A stretch of 64,000 nucleotides of DNA from Gentiana macrophylla. Its lineage: Eukaryota > Streptophyta > Magnoliopsida > Gentianales > Gentianaceae. The notes beneath the pieces were generated by a model. It was not told the origin of the DNA, ran no database searches, and saw only the letters and a list, made by a program, of their open reading frames with translations. Each line of letters starts with the position of its first letter. Within the stretch, counting starts at the first letter, position 1. Made by a program: the position numbers and the translations under genes. The stretch is taken from contig CM047808.1 in NCBI GenBank assembly GCA_026214975.1, positions 7,677,262 through 7,741,261 on the forward strand. Reading direction: 5' to 3'. This document shows positions 22,830 to 34,896 of the stretch, one piece after another.

Positions 22830-23730
22830 ATAGCTTGGAATTCTTGCCCGTTGAACAAAACACCCGTTTGATGCTTGAAGATCTTCTCAAATCTGAAATA
22901 GCAGATTGCTTTAAATTGAGAAAGAGCCGTTGCATAAAGAGCGTTTCTGGCTTGTTTAGGGAAAAAGAAAGATAAAATGTCACAACAAGTTTTACTTGAC
23001 ACAACAGAAGCATACCCCAAACTGGTTAACTTGGAAAGCTTATCATCACCGAATGTATCCTCAACAAAAGATTTAGAAGACCTTCTTCAAAGGTCGCCTT
23101 CTCTTCAAAAACTGAGCTTCCATTACAATTACACAATAGTATCGGATAAGATTTCTCGGACCTCTACTAGTAAACTTGAGCCTTTGAAGGAGGATTTTAG
23201 TTTTCCAAAACTAGACTCTCTTAGTAAACTTGAGTCACTTAAGGTTTTTTCTAAGTCGCAGCTTCAGTTTAAATTTCCTTCAAATATTAAGAAACTAACA
23301 TTATCAGGTGACTTCCTAGACTGGAAATATTTACCAAGCGGCGATCGATCAAATGCCTTGCCTTGAGGTTCCGGAAGCTACTAGATAATGCCTTTGTTGG
23401 GCTTGAGTGGGACACGGAGGAAGACACGGGATTATTCTTAAAGCTTAAGTTTTTGAAACTGCAGGATTTGGATTTGGGGAATTGGTCTGCGTCTTGCGAG
23501 TCGTTTCCTAGCCTGGTGGTACTAGTCGTGCATAAATGCTTTGAGTTGAATGCAATACCACCCTGTTTCGGAGAAATGTCTACCTTGAAAAGGATTGAAG
23601 TTTATGAGTCGCGCAAAACTTGTACTTCAGTTGTTGAAATAAATACAGGAATCGGAAAAAGACTTTGGAAACGAGGAGCTAGCTTCAAGTTATTGTTTCA
23701 GACAATATGTTGCGCAACTAGGTAAATACA
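22830..23730 (+). pseudogene. R1-type NLR pseudogene, LRR tail only
   Basis: Plus-strand frames at 22977-23366 and 23363-23725 read as the C-terminal LRR region of a late-blight-resistance R1-like NLR. Leucine-rich segments include LEDLLQRSPSLQKLSF, KKLTLSGDF and a final LRR with NAIPPCFGEMSTLKRIEV. The two frames overlap by a frameshift at ~23363, and the upstream part (22830-22980) is in other frames. No coiled-coil or NB-ARC is present. The minus-strand NLR at 24983-27571 encodes close counterparts of the first and last motifs, so this is a truncated paralog in opposite orientation, tail to tail. NLRs are cytosolic immune receptors; this fragment cannot make one. Confidence 0.8.
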
Positions 23731-23984
23731 GGTTCTTTTCGAGCCGAGTTCTTTTAATTATTATGTGTACATTGATGGTTGGATGGTTGCATAAATGTAT
23801 GTTTTATATCTTTGCAGGTCCATTACTTGAATTGGTCGACGATTACACTGAACATTTCATTTGGAGGCATTCCATCACTGGGGTCGTAATTCAAGAATCG
23901 TGTCTTTTTCTAAGGGGTTATTATTCGCACCACAGCTGATCTATTCGAATGTAAGGTGAATTATTGATAGATGCATCAACAACT

Positions 23985-24385
23985 TAAAGGCGATTAGTGG
24001 GGCGCCTTATTTACTTAACGGTTACCAGACCTCAATTTATGGATAAACTTCGACAACCTCATTTAGACGCAGCTCACAAAAATGTTGCGGAGTTAGATGG
24101 ATTCACAGTATCCTAATTAAGTGATTTACAAGTGAAACACGATGGCCAAGCTCGAATGTTTTGTGACAGTAACGCAACTTTACACATAGCCTTGAATCCT
24201 ATGTTTCACGAGAGAACCAGACGTATTGAAATCGTTTGACAGAAGATCAAGAAGGGATGATTTTTCCATTGTTTATACGAACAGAAGAGCAGCCAACTGA
24301 TGTTTTTACTAAGCCTCGGGACATGCAGTTCGAAAAAGCGATTGATTAACAAGTTGGGTGTCATTAACATATAGTACGTGTTAAA
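23985..24385 (+). pseudogene. Copia (Ty1) RT/RNase H terminal remnant
   Basis: Frame-broken translation retains the order of motifs at the end of Copia pol: a 'TRP...QFMDK.RQPHLDA' stretch (24020-24075), 'FCDSNATLHIALNPMFHERT' (24160-24216), and a tail matching 'EQ.AD.FTK...QFEK...KLGV' (24285-24365). This is the RNase H region that distinguishes DNA-tethered RNA. Several stops and frameshifts make it dead. No LTR of this element was identified nearby. Confidence 0.72.
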
Positions 24386-24982
24386 GATGATAAAGGGATA
24401 ACATCTAAAAAAGAAAGAGATACCTGCTTGCATTTCAAATATATCATTTAAATGCTTTGAAATAATAGTAGCTTTATCTTTTCCAATGCATAAATATGTA
24501 AACTGATTGTACCATCTTCTTAATGATAATATCGTCTTCTCTTTTTTCTTTCGTTCAATTTGTATTTCATTCTCCTTTTATTTCTTATCTGTATATCATC
24601 CTCAAGATTCAAGAAGCTACTATTATCTGTGGAGAACAAGAATCAACTACTAGCTTGAACACAGAAGATGTACAATTACACAACAAGGCTTTGAGCTATA
24701 AAGTTTTTAAATGAAGTAAAAAAAAGTGAGGGACAATTCGTCGTATATACCGAGCGAGTTGTAAAAATAAAAAAAATAAAAAAAAGGACCAAAGAAGTCG
24801 TAAAACAACCAGTATATCCTGCAACAGAAAACAACAAAAGAGCATTGAAACAAACATTACTCCCCACACATTTTAAGGCTTCAAAGCAATTAATCAAAGG
24901 TTTAATATATCAAACGACTATAACTTAAAAATTGACAAGAAAGAGCTATCCCTTCCCAGAGAAGCATCTGTCTACTTTCAAT
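24386..24982. other. A/T-rich spacer
   Basis: No gene recognised. Contains an A-rich run at 24715-24785 and pyrimidine-rich DNA. It separates the two converging NLR pseudogenes. Confidence 0.5.
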
Positions 24983-27571
24983 TCATATGGCCAGATCGAG
25001 GAGCAGAGAAATCAAAGGAGAAACACTGTGCGAAAAAATAACTTGAAGCTCCTCATTACCAAAGTCTTCTTGCGATTCCTGTATTTCAACAACTGAAGAA
25101 GCAACAGATTTGTGTAATGCTCGAACTTCAATCCTCTTCAAGGTAAGCATTTCTCCAAAACAGGGTGGTATTCTATTCAGCCTATTGCATCCAGCCACGG
25201 TTCAAAGGAAGTTCAGTTTTCGAAGAGAAGGTGACCTTTGTAGAAGGTCTTCTAAATCTTCTGTTGAGGAGACAAGTAATGATGAAAAGCTTTCCAAGGT
25301 ATGCTTCACGTTTTTTGACACCCGAATTACTTGGGGAACACCGATCGACACATACATGCCTAAGCCTTGTCGAGTTCCAGAAAGCTTCGGGCAATTTTTC
25401 AAAATCGGGTCCCCTAAGAATCAGAATTTCCAGATTCCAGCGATTGGATATGAAATGGTTTAGAGTAAGTACAGAAAATGCACGTTTACGCGGCCTTGGA
25501 GAAAATGAAATCGACATAAATCGCAGATGAACTGCTGAACGCATCTCTCTTATAAACCGTGCATCGCAATCTAACTCTTCCAAATCCATCACTTGAACAA
25601 GTTTCAAGTTGCTAAGATCACAACGGCGACCAATTTCCCATTTACAACTAAAGAGCAGAGAGTGGATACTTGGACATATATTCGTAGCATCACTGAGATA
25701 TTTCCCTTTCGTATGGATGCAAACACGATATGGATTACGTAAAGTGGAACTTGATGAATTAGAAGCCTCATGTTTGTCCAACGATTGGAGAAAGTTCTCC
25801 TGTTGAGACTTTCTTTGACAGAATTCATGCACTAGATCATGAATCCGACAGCTTTTGATCCCACCGTATGAACTTCTCTCATTAGCAATCACAAGGCTTC
25901 TGTCAACTAGATCACTTAAGTACTCTTTTGCCAAATTTTCCAAGTTTTCCCGTTTGGAATTCTGCACAATTCCCTCAGCGATCCATAGCAACGTCAACTT
26001 ATTCACACAAATTAATTTATCTTCTACAAATGCTCCAAAATAGAGAAAACATGGCTTCAGATGCTCGGGTAAATGATGATAACTTAATTCTAACATGCTC
26101 ATATAATCTTCCGTCAAAACATAGGAACCTACTGCTTCAGAAATTTTATTCCACCAACTTAGACTTCTTTCCGTTCTAAGAAGGCCCGCGATTAAAACAA
26201 TTGTCAAAGGAAGGCCTTTGCAATTCTTTGCAATCATCTTCCCGACCTCTGAAAAATCTGGTGGGCAACCTTCTGCATGAAATGCCTTCTTTCGCAACAA
26301 CTCCCAACTTTCTTCCTCAGACAAAAAACGTAGATAATGAAGGGTACAATCTTTTTTGGCTTGTAAAGCAACATTATGAATACTCGTCGTGAAAATAACT
26401 CTACTTCCATTTCGATCATTTGGAAGTGATCTTTCAACTTCATTCCAGGCCTTAACGTCCCAAACATCGTCCAATATTATAAGGTGCCTTCTGCCTTTGA
26501 GACACTTAGGAAGCATATCTGCCAAATCTTCTTCCATCATATCATACATTTCGTCATCCTTCCCTTTGATATCAGCTAGAATATCAAGCAATATCTTTCT
26601 AGCATTATGAACTTGAGAGACGATACAATAAGCAAATATGTGAAAATGACGCCGAAAAGATCATCGAGATAAGGCCTCAAAGACGTTAATTCCTCCTCAA
26701 TTTGGATAATTAAATGCTTTGCAAAAGGGATAAAATTTGTATCTCTTTTCAACTTCTCCTTTAAAAAGCCAAGATTTTGTATGATGAAGTCGAAAAATCC
26801 TAGACCATTAATCTTTGGGATATCATACGAAAATGAATCTCGGTTCGGTCATAAACTCCGTTGAATCTTGCCCTTTACTAGTTCGACCTTCCTCGTAAAG
26901 TCACCTAAACATGTGTTTGCCTCGGAGAAATCACCATTCATGTCATCAACAGAGAGAACAAGATACAAATCCTCTTTGACAAGAACCTCAATATCTGCGG
27001 TTATCGTCATCCATTCTTCATCCCGTCCATGCTCGGTGGTTCAACTAAAAATGATACAACAAACGTTAAAGATTCTTGAAAAATTAAAAATTCGTCCTTC
27101 AAAATATCCACTAGATTCTCGAGGAGAAGGTCAAGGTAGATTGGAATAATCCGTCCCAAAAGAAGAGAGTCAAATTGTCTCAACTTTATTTCCTCTAAGA
27201 ATCTAATGTGAACGGCCTTAAAATCGGGACACAGTGGTTTGTACTTGTGCAAAGACATTAAACAACAAAAGATTCAGTTGTGTTGCCATTTCTTCATCTA
27301 TCGCTTTCACCCAATACAAAAATACTAGGCTTGCTGAATATTGAGCAAAAACATGAACAACAACCTTGAACGCTTGCATTTCCTTGAAATCCCCCCATTG
27401 ATTAGGAGTGAGATTAAAGAGATTATGCAACAATGTTACCTTCTTCTCGAGGGTTGCGATTTGATTGTTGAGCAAAATAATTTCATCATCAGTTTTAAAC
27501 CTGTATAGATCCTTCAGGTTCTGGAGAATAGCATCCAAAAAATCCGGAGTCATTTTGTTCTTAAGAGAATC
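24983..27571 (-). pseudogene. R1-type NLR pseudogene, main part (CC, NB-ARC, LRR)
   Basis: Read on the minus strand: R1-like N-terminal helical region (27571 to ~26650, in three frames), NB-ARC (about 26640-25700) and partial LRR (to 24983). The 469-codon frame at 26591-25182 shows kinase-2 LIILDDVWD, RNBS-B GSRVIFTTS, GLPL CKGLPLTIV, the MHD-equivalent RIHDLVHEFC, and winged-helix sequence. The expected P-loop (GxxGxGKT) is absent: the helical region ending in LRPYLDDLF (~26660) joins, out of frame, directly to the RNBS-A-like RHFHIFAYCIVSQVHNARK. This is a deletion that removes the ATP-binding loop. The LRR end is frameshifted near 25200 and shortened, jumping from RSPSLRKLNF to LNRIPPCFGEMLTLKRIEV. 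The 5' end is cut at 27571 by the Tekay insertion and resumes at 37147. Confidence 0.85.
27567..27571. repeat. Target-site duplication GAATC, left (right copy 37147-37151)
   Basis: A perfect 5-bp duplication flanks the TG...CA ends of the Tekay-like element, as expected for Ty3 integrase. Confidence 0.95.
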
Positions 27572-29863
27572 TGTAATATCCCGATTTTTGAAAAGGGGCA
27601 ATTCGGTCTTTTGACAAAATCAGAATAATAGGGAATCGAGGGATCCTACCCTCATCAGCCGATTATGTTTTTTTATTTAAAGGTTTTATAAAAAAAGGGG
27701 GGGGGGGGGGGGTGGGATAATTAAGGATTTAAAATAATAATTAGGTTTTATTGGGATTATAAAAGAAAACTAATCCTAATTAACCTAGTTACTATTACAC
27801 AAAAAAAAGAAGAAGAAGGGCCGCATATTTTGAGAGGAGGCCGCAGGTTTCAAAAAAAAAGAGAGAGGAGAAGCTCTCGAATCTTGAGGATAATCCGTTT
27901 GTCGTTTCAACAGACTCATCAAGGGAGAAAGGATCACCGCGAGGCGAGGATCGCTTGGATACCAACAATCCCTAGAACCGTTAACGTAAGTTCTCACCAT
28001 CGTTCTTGTTTTAGGGTTCGTTTTTCAAAGACCTTCAAACCTGCGTTTTTGCGTTTAAGCAAGCGTAGTGATCCGCTTAGTATTGATCGCTTGTAGGTTC
28101 GGTGTTAAAGGTTTAGACTTTGGACGGTTGAAGCGTTGGAGTGTTGTACCACGCAAAATCAAGGTAACGTGGTTTTCTTATCGTATGATTAGGTTCTTGT
28201 AAAGATGTAAGGCAATCAGTATGGTTATTTTCATGGTTTGAATCTGTTTAAGTTGAGTTTTGGATGATTTTTGGGTTGAAGATCGCGGTTGGAAAGTTGC
28301 AGAATTTCTAGGAAAATCCCAGGTGGACGGGCGCTCGCTAAGTCGACGAGCGTCGCTTTCCATGCAACTTGGACGGGCGTCCGGTTTTATGGACGGGCGT
28401 CCACGGGTCAGATTTTGATACAGGATTGGGTCTGGTTTTGGTGGACGGGCGTCTGATAATTTGGACGGGCGTCCAAAGGGTTAGTTTTGATACAGGATTG
28501 GGTCTGGTTTTGGTGGACGGGCGTCTGATAATTTGGACGGGCGCCCAAAGGGTTAGTTTTGACACAGATGTGATGGCTTGAAGGTGGACGGGCGTTCAGT
28601 CTTTTGGACGGGCGTCCAGGTCCAGACGTGCGTCTGCAAAAGGGGCAAACGGGCGTTTGGCTTGAGGGTTCTCGTGTGCTATCGTTTTGTGATGTCAGCT
28701 TGATTCCAGGCTCTATAACATGACTTATTCTCGCATAACCTTACGTGACAAAGCTCTGAATTAACTTTTGCGCGTTTAGTTCCGCACCACATGGATTCCC
28801 TAAAAGATGAAGTGTGGGACCACCGAAAGCTTCGGATTTGCCTTGTGCTTCGATAAGCTAGAGTTTATCGATGTCCGTGTAACTTGCTAGGACTTGTTCG
28901 TGTCTCAGTGGTCTAAGTACCGAGTAGGAGATGTGAGGAGCTTACTTGAAAACACTTAGGTGGCTAGTTAAACATCTAATCGAACGCATGTGTTAGTTTA
29001 AAAGCTTAAACATCATGCAATGCTTGGTAAGGCACAGACAATATCGCGATGTGTTCTCGACTAGACAAAGTAGATCGTACTCCACGCCGGTCAATCGATT
29101 GGCGGATAAAGCGTCTGGTGCACTCGCCGGTCATCACACTATCGGGACTCGATATTCCCGGGGCTATTAAAGCGTGTCTCTAAGTAGGTTGCACCCAGTT
29201 GCCCTAGTACATCCTATTACTAGGCGTAGTGCCCTTGTTATTCATGATGTAACAAACTTGAGCTAAGCTAGATACCTTTAGAACCCCATGTTATGCTATG
29301 AACATAATATGATTGTTAGCTAGGATTAATAACGGAATGAAACAATAAAAGACGGCATTGCTTTTTATTTCTTTATGAGACCATGGTTATACGATCTTCT
29401 ACACGTTACTAAGTACTTTTGTACTTACCCCGTTACGTTGTTTTGTCTTCCCTTTTCCTCAAAGAAGATGAACAGGTTGCTACGGTTGACGAATCCTTTG
29501 ATGATGACGTTTGAGACGGAGCTTTGAAGACTTAGTACTTTTGATTTTGATTCCTCTAGTAATGTTGTTGACTTAAGTTTGAACAATGTTGCTTTTCTTT
29601 CGGATTAGTTTCTTTTGAGTTTCTTTGGGATTTTAAACGTTGGATGTTTTAGTTCTTTATTGGATATAGTTTTTTTCACAGCATTGATTTCCGTGTGTTC
29701 GATCTTTTGGTTTTCCCGAGTTGTTGAGTTGTTTTATCTTCCGCGTCGTTTTAGTTCTGATATATGACGTAAGGCTTACATATATTATTGAATTTATTTG
29801 ATAATATATGTGCCTAGCGCTCTTTCCGGATAAGGACTCGGGGTCCGGGAATGGGGCGTTACA
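27572..29863 (+). repeat. 5' LTR of Tekay-type element
   Basis: 2292 bp, TGTAATATCCCG to GGGGCGTTACA. Relative to the 3' LTR it carries a ~36 bp insertion near 27630-27665 containing GAGGG/CCCTC arms, and a run of about 18 G near 27694-27711. A palindrome cluster lies at 28322-28655. Many CTG/CAG sites of the 3' LTR read as CG here. Confidence 0.93.
28322..28655 (+). repeat. GACGGGCGTC palindrome cluster in 5' LTR
   Basis: About ten copies of ACGNGCGT-core palindromes in ~330 bp, including two copies of a ~75 bp tandem unit with 'gatacaggattgggtctggt'. The cluster is downstream of the likely promoter and leader, within the LTR. Confidence 0.85.
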
Positions 29864-29865
29864 GT

Positions 29866-29876
29866 TGGTATCAGAG
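29866..29876 (+). other. Primer binding site (initiator Met tRNA)
   Basis: tggtatcagag, 2 bp after the LTR end, complementary to the initiator methionine tRNA 3' end. Confidence 0.9.
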
Positions 29877-29966
29877 ACACAGGTTTTCCTTGTTGTGTAG
29901 GACTTGATTTCTTCTTTAAGATAAGTTTTAGAGCTTTAGTAACCCCTTCTCTTTCTTGGTTACAGG

Positions 29967-31395
29967 ATGGTGCTTACTAGAGGAGGAGCTAGCTCTAGTA
30001 ACCCTGAGGCAGCCAACCCTCAAACAAGTAATACTGAGGCAGACTTTACTGAGGTTGTGGTTCCGAGAAGAAGAAGAAGTGGACCGACCACTCAGGTCCC
30101 TACCGCTACTCAAGTGAATACCCCTCCCATGAACAACCCTAGGCATGTTGTAAATCAAGGACCAGGTATTTCTGTTAGAGGTCGAGTGGAACAAGCGGGT
30201 CCTTCAGGGTTTAACACCCGCGTACCGGTTTCTTCATCCGCTCCAAGGACCACCAGTTGGACCAGATTGGGACTTTCTCATCCACCAGCCAGTCAGTTTT
30301 TCAGCTACCCACAGGTATCAATGTTTCCATCTACACCGTTGAGTTTCACCCCATGAACCGGCAGATTCGACCTCCACCACCACCTAGATCGGATTCTTTC
30401 AGTATCACCCGCTACACTCACCCACACATGCACCTACCTCACCCGCAGATTTGAATGCCCCACCGTGCAATGGCAGTTAGCATCGATCGCTATTTGGGGT
30501 TATGATAGACCAGTGGATTGGTATGAGAAAATGAAGAAGCACAGGGTGCCAGAGTTCTTTGGTAATGTTGAGCCAACAGCAGCAGACTTATGGCTTCGTC
30601 GTTTTGAAAAGGCGTGCAGGAACATGAAAGCCCCTGAATCAGAATGGGCTCAGTTGGCAGTATCCTTGTTGGCGGGTAATGCAGAAAGTTGGATGGAGTC
30701 TTATGAGCAAGCCAATCCTAGGATCACGGATTGGGCGGTATTCAAGGATCTGTTCTACCAGGAATACTTCCCTAGAACGGTACAAAATGCAAAGGCCAAT
30801 GAATTCCTGAGTTTAAAGCAGGGAAGAAATACTACAGTGACACAGTACTCTCAGAAGTTTCACGAGTTGGGCAGATTCTACCCCGAGATTATGAAGAGTG
30901 AAGAAAAGAAGATAGACAAGTTTATGGAAGGATTGTCACATGAAGTGGCGAAATGAATGCTAGGGGATAGACCTACGAGCATGGCAAGCGTCATGGATAG
31001 AGCATTGACAGCGGAAAGGTTTGCCAACAGGCTGACAGTTGTAGTTGGGGACAAGAGGTCATTCTCCAATTTTCAAGGAGGTATTAGAGGGGCGCCACAG
31101 CAGAATGTAAAGAAGACAGGGAGTTCAGCAATGAAGAGTTCGACAAGTGGAACACCACCGGTATGTGCTAAGTGTAACAAGGCACATTCAGGAGATTGCA
31201 TGGCGGGTAGCACGAGTTGTTTCCACTATGGGGAAGTGGGACATTACTCGAGGGCGTGTCCTAAGAAAATCTCTCAAGGAAATCAGACAGGAGGACGAGG
31301 TATCCAGCAGGGCAATCGTCCTACAAGTAGCAGACCAGTTCGTGTCTTTGCAACAGATGCGGAACCAGAGGAGTTAGATGACCTTGTGGTGACAG
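29967..31395 (+). pseudogene. gag: gag of Tekay-type element
   Basis: Starts at an ATG about 100 bp after the LTR. The N-terminal ~130 codons are Ser/Thr/Pro-rich with a basic RRRRS patch. After a frameshift near 30354, the conserved capsid region follows (30465-30956: KACRNMKAPESEWAQLAV, NAESWMESYEQ, F.EYFP, FYPEIMKSEEKKIDKFMEGL). A TGA at 30954-30956 interrupts it. The frame then continues through 31395 with a knuckle-like segment (31173-31262; FHYGEVGHYSRACP, where the second Cys of the usual CxxC is Tyr) and ends just before the protease in a putative splice donor. Gag forms the virus-like particle and binds RNA. One nonsense codon and one frameshift disable it as read. Confidence 0.85.
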
Positions 31396-31488
31396 GTACT
31401 TTTAGTGTTTGTATTTATTATAAATATTTAATATGGTATTGCGCGCATATGATATTACATGTTTATACTTAAATTGATTCACTTTTAG
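31396..31488 (+). other. Putative phase-1 intron between gag and protease
   Basis: 93 nt from ag|gtactttta to acttttag|gt. Joining the flanks keeps the frame and gives continuous sequence of the type seen in single-ORF relatives (VVTG followed by TIIIDNL). Read through unspliced, the Gag frame ends at a TAA within it (31470-31472). The second Tekay-like element has a 94-nt counterpart at the same position and phase (55237-55330). Confidence 0.6.
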
Positions 31489-34400
31489 GTACCATAATCA
31501 TAGATAATCTAGCTGTCTCAGCTCTGTTTGATACCGGAGCTTCAGGAACTTTTGTTTCCCCAAGGATAGTTAAGAAGTTGAACCTACCTCTTAAGGAGTT
31601 GGAGAGACCTTTGAGTATAACCACTCCTTTGGGCCGAGTTACTAGATGTGCTCAAGTCACACCCCAAGTTGATATTAGAGTCGGGACTTACCAGTGCCAG
31701 CATGCTTTGACGGTGTTGGATTTCTCAGACTTTGATGTTATTCTAGGGATGGACTGGTTGTCTAAGAATTTCGTCTACTTGGACTGAGGTAAAAGGTTGA
31801 TCTTTCAGGTTCCAGGAAAATCAGCTAAGACGTTTCAGGGTAGTGTGTACAAGTCTGGCAAAAGACGTCATCCGATCATCTCTGTAGTTAAAGCCCTAAA
31901 AGCCTTGAGGAAGGGTTGCCAGGGTTTTGTTGTTTATGCGTTAGATAAGGAAAAGCTCAAACCCGAGTTAGAAGAGACTCGTGTAGTTAAGGACTTTCCT
32001 GAAGTCTTCCCGGAAGATTTGCCAAGACATATGCCTGACAGGGCCATAGAGTTTGAGATCGATTTGATCGCAGGAGCATCACCAGTAGCTAAAGCACCTT
32101 ATAGGATGGCACCAGCGGAGTTGAAAGAGTTGAAAACTCAGCTTAAAGAGATGCTAGAGAAAAACATCATTCAGCCAAGTACATCACCGTGGGGAGCACC
32201 GGTCTTGTTTGTGAAGAAGAAAGATGGGAGTATGCGTTTGTGCATCGACTACAGGGAGTTGAATAAACTGACGATCAAGAATAAGTATCCTTTACCAAGG
32301 ATTGATGATCTGTTCAGCCAGTTGCAAGGTAAGAAGGTGTTCTCTAAAGATTGATCTTAGGTCCGGTTACCATCAGTTGAAGATCAAGGTGTCAGATATA
32401 CCTAAGACAGCCTTCAGTACGAGGTATGGACATTATGAGTTTTTGGTCATGCCGTTTGGACTCACTAATTCTTCATCGAAGTTCATGGACCTAATGCAAA
32501 GAGTTTTCATGCCTTATCTTGATAAGTTTGTGATAGTCTTCATAGACGATATCTTGGTATACTCTAAAGATGAGGAAGAGCATGAGGAACATCTAAGGAT
32601 AGTTCTACAGACCTTAAAAGAGAACAAACTGTATGCCAAGTTTTCTAAGTGTGAGTTTTGGTTGGACCAAGTTAGTTTTCTTGGGCATGTAGTTTCTGGA
32701 GAAGGTATTAAGGTGGATCCAGCAAAGATAGAAGCCGTTTCTAAGTGGCCTAGACTGACATCAGTAACAGAGATAAGAAGTTTCTTGGGTCTAGCAGGGT
32801 ACTACCGGAAGTTTGTAAAGGATTTCTCTAAAAGAGCTACACCTCTCACGAGACTCACTCAGAAGAACGTCAAGTATGAGTGGACTGATGAATGTGAGGA
32901 AGCCTTTCAGACTCTGAAAGAAAAGTTGACCACAGCCCCTGTGTTAGCATTACCGAAAGTTTTTGGTAACTACGATGTATATACAGATGCATCAGGACAA
33001 GGTTTGGGTTGTGTTTTGATGCAGTCAGGAAAGGTAATTGCTTACGCATCTAGGCAGCTTAAGGTACATGAGAAGAATTACCCTACACACGACTTGGAGT
33101 TGGCAGCAGTGGTGTTTGCTCTGAAGCTTTGGAGACACTATTTGTATGGTGTCAAGACAAGGATCTTCACGGATTCTAAGAGTCTTAAGTTCTTCTTTAC
33201 TCAGGAGAATCTGAACATGAGACAAAGAAGATGGTTGGAGTTCGTGAAAGATTACGACTTGGACATTCAATACCACCCGGGTAAAGCGAATGTTGTAGCT
33301 GATGCACTTAGCCGGAGGGCGGTTAATGCTATCACTACCTTGCAAGAGGTTGTGGATCAGTTGGATAGAATGCAGATTCAAGTGGTTGAGCAGAAGGATG
33401 AAGCTCAGTTTTTGGCGCCATTGATGGCGAGGTCAGATCTGCTAGATGAGATTCGGGTTAAGCAAGATGAGGACCCAGTGTTGGTTAATTTGAAGCGAGT
33501 GGCTCGAGAAAAGCCTACAGTAGGTTATCAGTTGGACAAGAGCGGCTATCTTTGGTATGGAGACCGTTTGTGTGTGCCCGATGTGGACGGTCTAAGAGAG
33601 AAGGTCATGGATGAAGCTCACAAGATTGCTTTTGCGGTTCACCCAGGAGCCACTAAGATGTATAGAGATCTCAAGGAAAGATACTGGTGGCCTGGTATGA
33701 AGTTAGAGATCGCAGAGTTCGTGGCAAGATGTGATACATGTCAGAGGGTGAAAGCAGAACATAAGAGACCAGGGGGTTTGTAGAAACATTTGGAGATACC
33801 GGAATGGAAATGGGAGAATATCACGATGGATTTCATCACCGGTTTGTCTAAGACGAAGGGCGGTCATGACATGATTTGGGTGATTGTGGATAGACTTACC
33901 AAATCAGCCCATTTCCTGCCGTGTAAGGTCGACATGCCTATAAAGAAGTTCGCTACTATGTACATCGACAATATAGTGAAGCTTCATGGTGTGCCCTTAT
34001 CTATTGTATCCGACAGGGATAGTAGATTCATCAGTCACTTTTGGAAAGGTTTGCAGAAAGCTTTTGGGACGAAGACTGATCTGAGTACAGCGTTTCACCC
34101 ACAGACGGATGGGCAGTCCGAGAGAACAATTCAGACTCTCGAGGATATGCTTAGAGCTTGTGTTTTGGATGCCGGAGGTTCATGGATAGATCCTCAACTT
34201 GGTGGAATTCGCTTACAATAACAGTTACCACGCTAGTTTGGGGATGCCACCTTTTGAGGCCTTGTACGGTAGGAAGTGTAGAACTCCACTTTATTGGGAT
34301 GAAGTGGGAGAGAAACACATCACAGGGCCGGAGATGGTTCAGCAAGCCAAGGAGAAGATCGAGTTGATAAGGAAGAATCTGAAAGCCGCTCAAGATCATC

Positions 34401-34879
34401 AAAAGAGCTAGGCCGATGTTAGAAGAAGACAGCTAGAGTTTGAAGTCGGGGACAGAGTTGACCTTCGAGCGTCTCCAATGAAGGGTGTCAAGAGGTTCGG
34501 ACAGAAAGGAAAGCTAAGTCCAAGGTATGTAGGACCTTTTGAGGTCATCGAAAGAGTTGGGAAGTTGGCTTATAGATTACGGTTGCCAGAATCGATGTCT
34601 AGAGTCCACAATGTCTTCCACGTATCGATGCTTAAGAAGTGTTTATCTAAAGTGGATGTGGGATCTGAGATTGATCCGGAAGTTTTGCAAGATAATCTAT
34701 CATACGTGGAGAAACCGATCAAGATTCTGGATAGAAATGAAAGAATGATCAAGAGGCGAATGATCCCGTTAGTGTTAGTGCAGTGGAGCAATCATGCCCC
34801 GACGGAAGCCACTTGGGAAGTGGAAGCGGACATGATCGACGAATTCCCAGAGTTCCCTCATCTCCTAGGTATGTTCTAG
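31489..34879 (+). pseudogene. pol: pol of Tekay-type element (protease, RT, RNase H, integrase, chromodomain)
   Basis: Domains in order: aspartic protease with FDTGASGTF (about 31528-31555) and ILGMDWL; RT (31980-32750) with LCIDYRELN and the catalytic FIDDILVYS (near 32540); RNase H (32930-33330) with [10 protein letters not shown]; integrase zinc-binding H/C residues (33640-33750) and DDE-core landmarks VDRLTKSAHF, VSDRDSRF and the Glu in HPQTDGQSERT (33880-34120); and a C-terminal chromodomain (34700-34870) ending WSNHAPTEATWEVEADM. Lesions: TGA at 31785, 1-nt insertion near 32347, TAG at 33781, frameshift near 34195, TAG near 34410. Chromodomains of this class bind methylated H3K9 and bias insertion to heterochromatin (family knowledge). 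Spacing and order are otherwise full length. Confidence 0.9.
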
Positions 34880-34896
34880 TTTCGAGGACGAAAATC

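Noticed and set aside
27694..27711. Poly-G run in the 5' LTR as a G-quadruplex element
   Set aside because: Absent from the 3' LTR and next to a homopolymer A run; most likely slippage or a sequencing error.
29866..29876. tRNA-like strings at primer binding sites as tRNA genes
   Set aside because: Only 11-18 nt complementary to a tRNA 3' end; no cloverleaf around them.
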